From contig NCSJ02000016.1 of the NCBI GenBank assembly GCA_002812745.2, positions 62,001-126,000 of the forward strand: a DNA stretch of 64,000 nt. The letters run 5' to 3'. The notes beneath the pieces were generated by a model. The model was given only the letters and a program-made list of their open reading frames with translations. It was not told where the DNA came from and did no database searches. Shown one piece after another: positions 1 through 10,507 of this stretch (positions are counted from its first letter, which is position 1; each line of letters opens with the position of its first letter). The translations under genes and the position numbers were made by a program. The DNA is from Scytalidium lignicola (Eukaryota > Ascomycota > Leotiomycetes).

Positions 1-53
1 ATGCACGTACTCAAAAGAGATGATTAACGGCCTTGGACAATAAAAGCGCTTAC

Positions 54-761
54 CGGTGTCATATTCTCCTTGCTCTGTACCATCGCATTGTATGCCGCCT
101 TACTTGCAAAAGTGTCTCTCTTCTCTTTCTCTAGCGCTGCCTCCCACTCTGCAAGGACCATGGTGAAGTAAGATGCAAGTTGCCTGAACAAATACTTTCG
201 ACCTTCCACATCTTCGGGCATCTTGTCAACCTTCATATCTTTCTCTTCCACTAATTCTAAAGAAGTTGGTATAGGCCCATTTGTCATCACAATGCCCAGT
301 TTTCGGAACCGTCTGAGCCTCTGCTTGTGACTTTCGCCAAATAGCTTCGTTGGTTCCCCCATTGCACGTAATTTCTCAAATAGCTCATCATCCTTGATAT
401 CATCTTCCTCAGCGACCTCCTGGCTCTCTTCCTTAGCTAAATCCGGAAGTCCTAGCCTCTTCCTTCTTGTTCTCTCCTCCTCCGCCTCTTGTTCTTCTCG
501 CCGCCGTCTCGACTCTTCCGCTAACCTCCTCCGTTTCTCTTCTCGAACACGTGCTGCTTCTGCTTCATCTTCCTCCCTTTTGCGCTTCTGTGATAGTTTT
601 TCTTGTCTCTCGGCTTCTATCCTTCTCTGTTCCGTTAAGTATTGAGCCTGTCGTTCTGCTTCTATCTCAGCACGTTTCTTGTATTTTGCGGATGGTTCGG
701 TTGGCGCAGAATTAGATTTCGCTTTCGAGATCTCCTTCGACATCAAAGATGCGAAATCCAT
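54..761 (-). CDS. PRP18: Pre-mRNA-splicing factor 18, 5' exon (partial gene)
   Basis: First exon of the second-step splicing factor Prp18, which acts with the U5 snRNP and Slu7 in 3' splice site choice. The start is placed at the ATG at 761, which opens with MDFASLM; the upstream in-frame ATG at 785 adds a tail that does not look like the family. Residues about 25-115 are a highly charged Arg/Glu coiled region. Then comes the splicing-factor motif region with LFGES (about residue 140), followed by the start of the Prp18 domain. The exon ends at codons E-N-M-T-P followed by a GTAAGC donor at 53-48, so the catalytic-core helices lie beyond the left edge. The gene runs leftward and is divergent from SAP18. 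Family assignment is confident; only about half of the protein is present. Confidence 0.9.
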
Positions 762-1592
762 AGATGTGGTAGTTATGAATATCAATGGAACAGAACGTAG
801 CGATCAAGCAAAGGGGTTTAAGGCTTTTGCGCCAAGTCTTGTAGAGGAAATTTGGGATTTCCAATGGCCACGTACGGTGTGCGTGTGGATCTGGAACCGG
901 TGTCTACAATACGTATACGTTTCTAGAGATAACAGACTAAAAGGAAAAAGATTCTGTAGGTGTCACGTTGAGTTGGTGTTATCGGACATCTCACTCAGTG
1001 GCGCTCAGCGAACTGTACTTTAGAAAGCAAACTAAGCAAACATTACAGGTACAGGTACCCGTAATCTTGGCATCAACGGCCAGCGAGGCGCATCTCAAAC
1101 TCATGAAGAGCATACAGCATAAATATGTGTATTATTGTGTATATATAATAAGATGAATCAAAGTTTCCTAGTTTTCAATTATTGATAGGCTGCTCTAGAA
1201 CTGTGCTACAGACTCGTAATCACAAAGAGACACAGATCTGATTGCTAATTAGCCAGTGAGAAAATCCAATGTTGACCGTTCAAGTCAAATTTTAGAAACT
1301 TGAAAGATACAATTTATTAGTGGCTCCACCTTAATCCTAGGAATATTTTTTCATCAGAAGAAGTCCTACTGTAGAGCAAATGCAAGGCTGAGGAAAGCTG
1401 CCGAGGCTGCCAAGAACTGCGGGAAGGCTAAGCTCAGAAAATATTTAGCGTTGATCGGAGCTTGGGACCAGGCAGATCACGGCTTGTCTTGATCTCCATC
1501 ATTTGCGCTTGAGCTTCAAACCCGCTCAATGCCTTTCAAAACAACTCGAAACCTTCTCTGTCACCTGTAATACTTCAACACAATTAATTAAA
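762..1592. other. Intergenic region between divergent PRP18 and SAP18
   Basis: Shared upstream region of two divergent housekeeping genes. Open frames here are short and unconvincing. I see no RNA gene or repeat. Confidence 0.6.
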
Positions 1593-2490
1593 ATGTCGAA
1601 TAAAATTGACAGACAGACGAGGACCCCTTTCCTTTTAAAGCTCTTTTACAGAAACGGCGCATTTCACAGGTAATATGTCTAGAACCCCTCAGCCTTCTCA
1701 GCCATAAGTTATGATTTCCAGAATTTAACCCAAAATTCCGAACAGACTAGACGAGTTTAATCCTCAGGGAGAACTTCCACCCCACGTACAAATATATACT
1801 TGGCAAACCTGCACCCTCCGCGAACTCTCTCACCTTCTCACCACCGCATTACCTTCTTTACTGCCAGAACCAGCTATCGGCACGCGGCTTTCATTTCGCC
1901 TCATATTTCCAGATACGCGTAATGCAGCTTCAAGTACTGGGCCTGGCAGATACATGACGAAGGATTTGGGCAGTATAATTGTTGGCGGTGATGGACCGGG
2001 TGTATTACCAGATAAAGATGAGGCTGCGATTGTAACAGGCGGTCCAATGGCAGGCGAACTAGGAGGCGAGCCAGAAAAGACATTACAGGATGCGAGATTT
2101 GTGATTGGGGACTATGTTTCTTGTGCTATATTACCTCCTATGGCCAATGGCTCTGTTGCGCCTCCTATAGGTGGCCCTGGTAGGAGTAGTGGCTATGGTG
2201 GTGGCAGAGGAGTTAACGATTTTGGGAATAGAAGTGGGCCATATAATGGTTCTCGAGAGAATGCACCTTTGGGATATAGAGGTAGAGGAGGACCAAGAGG
2301 TGGCTTCGGCCAGGGAACCGGTATGGGGGGTGAAAGAATTCCACCTGGGGAATGGAGGCGGGGTGAGCGCGTTCCAGAGGGACCTTCTGGGGGTAGAGGT
2401 CGAGGATTTGGAGGCGGAAGTGGAAGTGGAGGTGGAGGTGGAGGTGGATACGGTGGAGGATATGGGGGTGGGGGAAGAGGAAGGTATTAG
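1593..2490 (+). CDS. SAP18: SAP18, Sin3-associated / ASAP complex subunit, with RGG-type tail
   Basis: Two exons, 1593-1669 and 1746-2490, joined in phase 2 (AG|A = Arg), giving 273 aa. SAP18 is a ubiquitin-like-fold partner of the Sin3 histone deacetylase complex and, with Acinus and RNPS1, of the ASAP splicing complex. The N-terminus reads D-R-Q-T-R-T-P-F-L-L-K-L-F, then L-D-E-F-N after the intron. The core ends with the family signature F-V-I-G-D-Y near residue 140. The last 110 residues are a Gly/Arg-rich low-complexity region with several RGG/RG motifs and runs of glycine, as in RNA-binding proteins. Fungal homologues often have a glycine-rich tail, so this may be usual for the lineage. 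The purine-rich tail also creates long false open frames on the other frames and strand. The stop codon is clear. Confidence 0.9.
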
Positions 2491-2893
2491 AATCCTTGAA
2501 ATAATGATACCACTGTATTTTCTAGTCCGGCTATTCCCATAAGCTATCGGCTTTGATCTTCTCACAGTCTAAATCGACTGCAAGTTGTCTGGTTCGTCTC
2601 CACTATCCACATTATAGCGTGTAATTTGTTCGCAATATCTCGACCTTCATCGGATGGATTCGCAGAAACACAAAAATATGTATGTACATACCTTTACAAG
2701 GGTCAGCATTGGAGACTGCACACTCAGTCACGAAATCCTCTTTCAGCTAACTCCAATCACTTATGAAGGAACAACCCAGTTTTGTTCATTGAATTTTCCG
2801 GGTTCGCGATATGATATGATATATACAATTCGACGCAAAAAACCGGTCTAAAACCATACCCTGGTCGAACCATGCTTTCCAAGTCTCAATACC
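2491..2893. other. Convergent 3' region
   Basis: Lies between the 3' ends of SAP18 (+) and the NDUFB4-like gene (-). It probably holds both 3' UTRs. No convincing gene; an open frame at 2654-2851 lacks any recognisable similarity. Confidence 0.5.
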
Positions 2894-3312
2894 CTACCAC
2901 TCCGCAACAGTATCACCCCTTTTCTTCCCTCTGAAATCCCACCGGCCCTACACCACCGCGTTAGTATACAGCTAACCCTTCGTGTAACGCCCTTTAAGTT
3001 CTTGACCCTAGCTTACCTCAGTAGACCATGCAATATATCCGATGAGAGCAGGGAAAGCGACTGCGTAAGCGAATGTTATACCCGCGCTGCGTTTATTCCA
3101 TCTGAAGAACTTCATTCGGTTCTGGTGCATATCTAAGTCTCTGTCAGCATCGGCTGCTAGATGGTATGGGGATGTTGAATGAGCGTACTATAGTATTTCA
3201 TCAGTGCCGGGTCGGCGGCGAGACCTAGTGAGTAGAGATATCAGTATTCTTTCTCCTCAATTAGATTATCCCAGCTTCAACAGAGGTACATACTAGTGGG
3301 GTGAGCCGCCAT
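2894..3312 (-). CDS. Mitochondrial complex I small subunit, NDUFB4-like
   Basis: A 74-residue protein assembled from four exons: 3312-3294, 3224-3189, 3132-3017 and 2947-2894. All joins are GT-AG and keep frame. The second intron has a CTGAC branch site near its 3' end. The protein has D-P-A-L-M-K-Y-Y near residue 11, then F-F-R-W-N, one hydrophobic membrane helix (about residues 36-55), and a basic tail R-G-K-K-R-G-D-T. This is the pattern of the small fungal NADH:ubiquinone oxidoreductase B4-type accessory subunit of the inner mitochondrial membrane (6.6-kDa class). It lacks a cleavable presequence, as is usual for this family. No single exon exceeds 116 nt, so the gene is easily missed. 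Identity rests on motif memory rather than a search. Confidence 0.72.
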
Positions 3313-3781
3313 GATGAAGGTTGATGCCGCAGGCGTATGACTTTGGTGATAATTGTGATTGCGGTTGGATGATTGAGGTCGGGAATGTTATCGCCAAGAC
3401 CTCTACATCAATGCCTCATGTTTCAGGCAGTAACCTCTAGCAACATCAAGGATGAGAGCAAATCGCAATGTCAAGATCTGTTTCTTTAAGCGTTTTTACC
3501 CTAGATAAAGGTGTGCGGTAAATGTTGCACGGAGTAGGTTTTTTTAACAATCTAGGGCAGAAGGTCTGGAGCAATCTCATTCTGAGGTACTTTTTAACAT
3601 TTAGGTGCTAAATCAGAAAATATAACTATCAACCTATAATTATTGGAATAATTCCAGCTATGACATTCAAAACCATGTACCCAAAGTTAACCCCATTGTT
3701 TTACATCATGAAGTTAATCAATTGATTAAGTGATATTTTATTTATTTATTATAAGCCAAGGCTTCAGGTCGTAAAGGTTAG
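3313..3781. other. Upstream region of NDUFB4-like gene up to the copia element
   Basis: Non-coding transition from normal composition to AT-rich sequence. The base string GTTAG at 3777-3781 is the likely left target-site copy of the adjacent retrotransposon. Confidence 0.5.
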
Positions 3782-3968
3782 TGTTGGTGGACTAGTCACG
3801 TGTGGACGCGATCAGTCACATGCTAGCTAGTCCTAATTAGGTAGTGGGGAGCTGTAGCCTTAAGCTACAGCTCCACCCCACCACCTTTACAATCAATCAA
3901 CCATCAACACAACTAGTATATCACCCATAAAGTGACGTACTACGTGTTATATCGGTAGTGTACCGACA
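3782..3968 (+). repeat. 5' LTR of copia copy 1
   Basis: 187 bp, TGTTGGTGGACTAGTC at the left end and GTACCGACA at the right. It contains a strong hairpin: GGAGCTGTAGC, loop CTTAA, then GCTACAGCTCC. The first internal bases are CTGATCAG. Confidence 0.9.
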
Positions 3969-6900
3969 CTGATCAGTTTGTACATACAGATCAGGAAACT
4001 ACGACCTCGTTTTGTGGCGATCCGGTGGCCCGTCTCGTTGTCAAGGTTTCGAGGCCTATTCATGTCTGTTTATGGAGTATCCTTCCTAGGAAGCTCTTCT
4101 CCTGCTCAGAACCTATAAGTCTCCAGTCGAAGGGGGGAAGCACTGTATTTCGAAAGAAATATACTGTTTCTTGCCAAATCCAAGTGGTCAGCCTTTTGAC
4201 CTTTCGAAAACACTCTTTTACAACCCTTCACTTTCATTCGAATACACTCCTTCATAATATACTCCTTATAATGAATACTACTCTTTATGATGCTCTTATA
4301 ACCTTAGAGATCATTATACTCTTTTCACGACTTTCACAGCTTGTGGCTGTAGCCTAAACCTTACCTGACCTCATACCTCACTTTTGAACCATACTTATCG
4401 AGCTCTTACATGACATACATATATATAAGGGAATACTTGAGGAAAATTATACTCAGGAAGACTTGTTAAGAAGTTATAGGTGCCTTTAGATACAACTGAA
4501 AAGCCTTTAGGCTTTAGAGTCTACTGCTTGTGGGTAAATATTCTTCATGCTAAAGCATAACCAGTTCTAGTATCCAAGTTACTTATGCATCTTGAGGTTA
4601 GTACTCGTATACAAGGATGTCAAGTGTAGAAGAACAAGAGGGATAGAAGGAAAAGATAAAGAGATAAAAGTACAGAATACATGTCGAAAGTACATCGTCA
4701 GAAGGCCTAGAAGAATTCTTAACTACTAAGGCTTACGAATATAAATCTGACAAAACTAGCAATTCCAACCTTTAAGACTTATTCTAAGAGGATTTCGAAC
4801 ACTTCACAGTAAACAGCTTTCACACAATTCCTTATAAGGAATTGTAGATCTTATGTACATGCCTCTACTGTGGTAATGTTTATATAACAACCAACAACAA
4901 GAATAAGTCAATTGTACAAACGTTATATGATATACTCAAAGAGGAGGAACAACATATATAGACTGAAGAAGACCTTAACGAAGCTATTCAAGATCTTTGA
5001 AAAGGGCTTATTACTTTTACAGTTATTAGACTAAGAACAAACCTTATAACCTTGTAACTTAGTCTTTATATAACTTTACACCTTACTCTATTTTATGAAA
5101 ACCGACAACTTACTCCTTTTGTAGCTTAGTAAAGCAACGAACAACCAGTGTTTAGAACTAAAGGACAATCACAAGAACAATACTATAGACAATCAAATGA
5201 GCAAGTACAGAATAACCTTGACTCTTCATTACATAGGGTCAACAGATATATTTCTAAGATCTTAAAGATCTTGACCAAGGAACAAAAGTATAATAAAACT
5301 AATAATAGCTTTGACCTTAAGTTGACCATCTTCAAGGATATCTGTAAGAGAGTAGAATTACTAGAAACAAGCCTTATGAAAGCGTTCCTTACAATGTTGA
5401 AGGGGTTAGCCCAAAATCACTTTTACAATAACCAACTGTTAAAACACACTTTTGGAGAAGTATATACTAACCTTCATAACTTCTTTAAGAGGCTTAATTA
5501 TCATCATTGAAATCTAGGCAAATGGAATAACATTACTTTAGCTTTGATTGTACTTAAGAATTATAGGAAAACAATACAAGAGTATGTACAATTACTTATT
5601 AATAAACTTTAAGAACTACAGTATAGCCTTTATCCAGCTTTGAGGAATGTTGAATTTCTCCACGACAAGATAGTTACAGCTTGTCAAGGATTACTTGTAT
5701 GTAAGTACACAGTAGCAGACTTACCTTCAGACTTAGGACAGTTTATTAATAAACTCTAATCTTCAATTACTATATACAAGAAAGAACAAGAGCAGAATAA
5801 GACTTTCTTCACAGACTATTGTTACTTTAACAAGAACTTAGCTAATCGTAGACGTAAAAACCTTTTAAATCAAAACCTTGGACAATATACTATAAATACA
5901 CTTATATTCCACCGACGAAACAAGTGTTTTATATGCAAGAAGGAAGGTTGTTGCTCATAAAAGTACTTATAAGAGGAGTAAGATGAGGAGAAGGATAGAT
6001 TTAAGGCTAAGAATATAAGCTGATTCAACATTAAAGTTCATGACTTTGACAAACGTTTTGAGGAATGTTTTAAGCAATATATTGTTGATTACAAAGGTGA
6101 TGATTCAGAGGAAGAGCTGAAGACTACTTTTGAAGCCCTTTTAGTAGACAACAACAACACTAGGCTTGAACAAGATGATAATGTCTTTATAAATGTCTTT
6201 ACAACTTTTACTACTTCATTTGGTGATCTTTTAGTTGAATCAACAACCTTTACTGTTACAGAACTCGTAAACCAGGCTTTTGTACACTAACTCACCATTG
6301 AAGTGCTTACTCCAATCGTTGAAACACTTATACTTACACTTACTGAAGTGACTACAAGTGTATATAATATAGCTAGTATAACAAGATACAATTCCAGACA
6401 GTTTTATGGAATCATGATCGATATAGGAGCCTCCAAATACTCTACAGCCGGGTATAGCCAATTTCAGGCCTTACAACAAGTAGACAAAAGTATTACACTT
6501 AACAATACTACACAAAGTGCAACAACTGTACAGTTTGGCATAGGATCTACTTCCTTGATAGGCTTTATAATGGTAACTATACTTATCAGTCAAATAGAAT
6601 TCCACATTGTCCAAGCAAATATACCTTTTTTACTCAGTATAACCAATATAGACCATTTAGGTATATACCTCAACAATCTTACAAACAACCTGATCACACC
6701 ACAAGATGAAATACCAATTATACGCCAATTTGGTCATCCTTTTATACTATAGAAGATTCCTCTACAAGTGTTAATTGTCGAATTTTTCGATCAAAACCCT
6801 TGTTTCTTAACTAACGTCGAATTGTAACACTTACACCAGCGTTTCGGCCACTTATCAATAAATAAGCTTCAGAAGATATTAGACTGAGCTGGTCATGATA

Positions 6901-9702
6901 TCGACAAACAAGTCTTAGAGTACTTGACCAAGTACTATGTTCACTGTCAACGCCATAGCAAGTCACCAGGACACTTTAGATTCAGCCTTAAAGACGACAT
7001 CAGCTTTAATTACTCCATTATTGTAAACATCTTCTATATCTCTAGAAAGCCAGTTCTCCACGTTGTCGATAAGGGTACTCAATACCAGGCCAGCAGATGG
7101 CTCCAGAACATCAGTACTAAATATACCTAAGATGTACTCTGAATATGCTAGATCAATACTTATTTAGGCTTTTCTGACTAGATTACTACTGACGCTGGAA
7201 AGAACTTTGTAAGTAAAGAATTTCAACAATATGCTAATACTATGAGAATCACTTTGAAGGCTATCCCAGTAGAAGCCCATAACTTTATCAGAACCGTCGA
7301 AAGGTATCATAGCCTTGTATAACATGCTTATCAAATCATTATCACAGAAATCCACAATATTGACAAGGAGATAGCCTTACAGATGGCTTTTAAAGCTGTC
7401 AACAATTCAGTAGGTCCAGACAGCCTTATTTTTACACTTTTAGTGTATGGTGCCTACCTTCAAATGTCTGAATTCGACGTTCCCTCCCCAACAGTTGCTT
7501 AAAGGGCAACTGCAATTAAAAAGGCAATAGAGGAGATATACAAATTGAAGGCAAAACGTCAGGTTCAGGACGCTCTCAACATGTGAAATAGTCCAAATGT
7601 GGACGGTATTCATGACTTACCACTGAATTCACAGGTCCTCATGTGGAGGGAAGGTAATACCAGCCAGAATGGGAGTTGGGAGGGACTGTACAAGCTTGTT
7701 AGTATAGACGGTGAATCTTGTGTATTAGCACTACCTCATGGCAACACAACGTTCTGATCAACCTCTGTGAAGCCTTACCTTACACCAACGACAGAACTGA
7801 ACGATATTAAGCTACTAGAGGCTGATACCGAAGATGCTGAAGAAGAGGAGAATTCCAAGGGAAACGACCTTACAATTACTGTATTGCTACCAACACAGCT
7901 TATACAACTTGTACAGCTTGTCAAACATGAAAAGAGAAGACTATGTAAGTACCTTATTGATACAAACCTAGTTAATATCATTGTGTTCATACAAGATGAT
8001 ACTATTACATTCACATAAGACGAACACCAATATACAACTTCTCGACAAGTTGAAATATCAAGGTTATTAAAGAAAGGAGTCTTCGAGATTACTTCAGTGG
8101 TAGACATGCCTAAAGGAATATGCATTTTCAACATGAGATTCATGGACAAGATCAAGAATAAAAGGACGAAGAAAGCTTTTGAGAAATCAAGGTTTATAGT
8201 ACAAGTATACAATGATAAAGGAAAGGAACTGGTTCTAACTTAATCTCCAACCATTCAACATGTCAGCCAAAGAATTGTTCTTTGTATTACAGCTATGGAG
8301 AGTGAAACTACAGATCTGTACTTACAGGACATTTCTCAGGCTTATGTACAATCAACAACCTTACTGAACCATGATTTTTACATACGACTACTTATTGAAC
8401 TTGCCCAACAACTATGCCTCTAGGAAGACTCAATTTTGAGGGTTATTAAGCCTTTATATGGAGTCCTTAAAGCTAGGAACTACTAGTTCAAGACTTATTA
8501 CTCATATTATGTCAAGGAGTTTTCAATGGAATAATCTACCTACAACCTATGCCTTTTGTACAACAATAACCTATTTAGCCTTGTTAGCCTTCAAACCGAC
8601 AATATACTGTTTGTTAAAGACCTTGAGTTTGCATAACAAGAGTAAGTACAACTTTAAAAGGCCAAGTTTCTAACTAAGGAACAAGAGCTTTTGACTTCTG
8701 AAAAGAGCCTCAAATTCAACGGTGGTATTATTCAATTACAAGATAACGAAATCACCCTTACTCAAGAATACTAGTGTAGTAACCTAAAGCTTATAAGTAA
8801 TAAATTGATGAATATAACAAGTTCTCGTGGAATTGTACGTTAAAACCTCTTTACTAAAGAGTAATATGTTGCCCAACACATAAGAGGAGCATATATCATG
8901 TCTATTTGCCAGCCAAAAGTTACATTTGACCTGTTAGTTATAGCCTAAGTTGTAAATCCAAATGAAAAGGATGTCAAGGCTTTGAATAAACGATTACAAT
9001 AGCAAATTGAGAATGTTACTAGGGGTTTATACTTTGTCAAGTTAGACAAAAACACTTTATAACTACTGATATTCACAAATACTTCTTTTGCAAACAACAA
9101 GGACTTGTCTTTGTAGATTAATTATGTTTTGACTTTGGCAGATGGAGAAGGAAACGCAAATATATTACATTAATTCTCGATTAAGTATAAAAGGGTTACT
9201 TGGAGTGTTCTAGCTTCTGAGCTCTATGAAATGGCTTATAGGTTCAATATAGAAGCTTTCATTAAATCTACTATCGACAAGGCCTTGAAGATCAACCTCC
9301 TACTAACACTTTGCACAGATTCAAAATCACTTTACGATTATCTTGTCAAGCTGGGAACTACACAAGAAAAGCACTTGATAATCGACATAATATGCCTCTG
9401 CCAAGCCTACAAGCAACAGGAGATTGCAGAGGTTAAATGGATACAAGGAACCATAAACCCAGCTGATTCCATGACCAAGGAGAAGTCTTCGAACATCCTG
9501 AAGCAATTAGTGAATACAAATAAGATACAATTGAAAGTGGTGGAATGAGTAGAACATAAAGGAAGTAGCAGCAAAGTTTGAGGAATTTGAAGCTATTCCC
9601 AAATAGGCAATTAGCATGTGATCAGGAGAAAACAACAGTTTTGAGCTTTTTACAGCTTTATGGTTTTGTACAATAGTTTGGCAATTTTCAGAGTAGTTCC
9701 AG

Positions 9703-9889
9703 TGTTGGTAGACTAGTCATGTATGGACATGATCAGTCACATACTAACTAGTCCCAATTAGGTAGTGAGGTCCTGTAGCCTTAAGCTACAGCTCCACCCC
9801 ACCACCTTTACAATCAATCAACCATCAACACAACTAGTATATCACCCATAAAGTGACATACTACATGTTATATCAGTAGTGTACCAACA
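9703..9889 (+). repeat. 3' LTR of copia copy 1
   Basis: Same length as the 5' LTR. Differences are mostly G-to-A with some C-to-T (CACGTGTGGACGCG here becomes CATGTATGGACATG), the transition pattern expected of RIP. One hairpin arm is disturbed (GGTCCTGTAGC). Confidence 0.9.
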
Positions 9890-10318
9890 GTTAAATTTAT
9901 ATTATTCCAAGTAATATTAGTTAACAATTGCAAGACTTGTGTAAATGCTTTACAACACTTATATTATTATTTTCCGGACGTTTAAATTATATTAAAAGAG
10001 AACAAGACAGAAAATAAAGTAAAGAATGCAAACTAACTTTAATATTCTAGTAAAATAATCAATAATTACTTGTAGATCACAAGTACAAAAGAGCTTGAAA
10101 TTGTAAATTTACAAATATTTTTTGAAGGTATTTATTTTTTATACTAGTAATTAATGTTTGCTTAATCTTATACAATAACCAGAAACTACTTAAACTTAGC
10201 ATTCTTCTACTATAGTTAATAACTGCAATGTACAATTAACAGTTCAGATATATAAGGTATAAAATTATATTAAAGCATAAATAAATAGTCTTCTTTACTT
10301 TTTTAATTATAAAGTTAA
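9890..10318. other. AT-rich spacer between copia copies
   Basis: Very AT-rich, no recognisable coding sequence. It may be older repeat DNA mutated past recognition. GTTAA at 10314-10318 precedes the next LTR. Confidence 0.5.
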
Positions 10319-10507
10319 TGTTAGTAGACTAGTCACGTGTGGACGTGATCAGTCACATGCTAACTAGTCCTAATTAGGTAGTGGGGTCCTGTAGCCTTAA
10401 GCTATAACTTTATCTTACCACCTTTATAATCAATCAACTATCAACATACAACTAGTATATCATCTATAAAGTGATGTATTACATGTAATATCGGTAGTAT
10501 ACTGACA
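10319..10507 (+). repeat. 5' LTR of copia copy 2
   Basis: TGTTAGTAGACTAGTC to ACTGACA. Clear homologue of the 3782 LTR, with many transitions; the right arm of its hairpin has decayed to GCTATAACTTT. Confidence 0.87.

Larger units (their letters stand above)
3782..9889 (+). mobile_element. Ty1/copia LTR retrotransposon, complete but RIP-degraded
   Basis: Near-identical 187-bp LTRs at 3782-3968 and 9703-9889 start TGTTGG and end CGACA or CAACA. Flanking 5-mers are GTTAG (left) and GTTAA (right), a target duplication with one G-to-A change. In order inside: a Gag-like segment (5148-5510), a cysteine knuckle (about 5920-5960), a protease with D-I-G-A in place of D-T/S-G-A (6303-6752), integrase with a zinc-binding H/C region and core (about 6830-7780), reverse transcriptase (about 8030-8700) and RNase H (9231-9548). 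This protease-integrase-RT-RNase H order defines Ty1/copia. Every domain is broken by stops, mostly TAA or TAG, and the element cannot encode a polyprotein. AT enrichment and transition-type LTR differences fit RIP. Confidence 0.9.

Noticed and set aside
394..1156. Plus-strand open frames opposite PRP18
   Set aside because: Antisense shadows of the charged coiled region; no start context or family character.
2131..2565. 144-codon minus-strand frame and 123-codon plus-strand frame over SAP18
   Set aside because: By-products of the purine-rich glycine tail; SAP18 frame is supported by splicing and motif.
3153..3188. Alternative 35-nt intron using a TAGCAG acceptor in the NDUFB4-like gene
   Set aside because: Too short for these introns, and adds residues that break the family-like sequence; the TTAG acceptor at 3133 gives a 56-nt intron with a CTGAC branch site.
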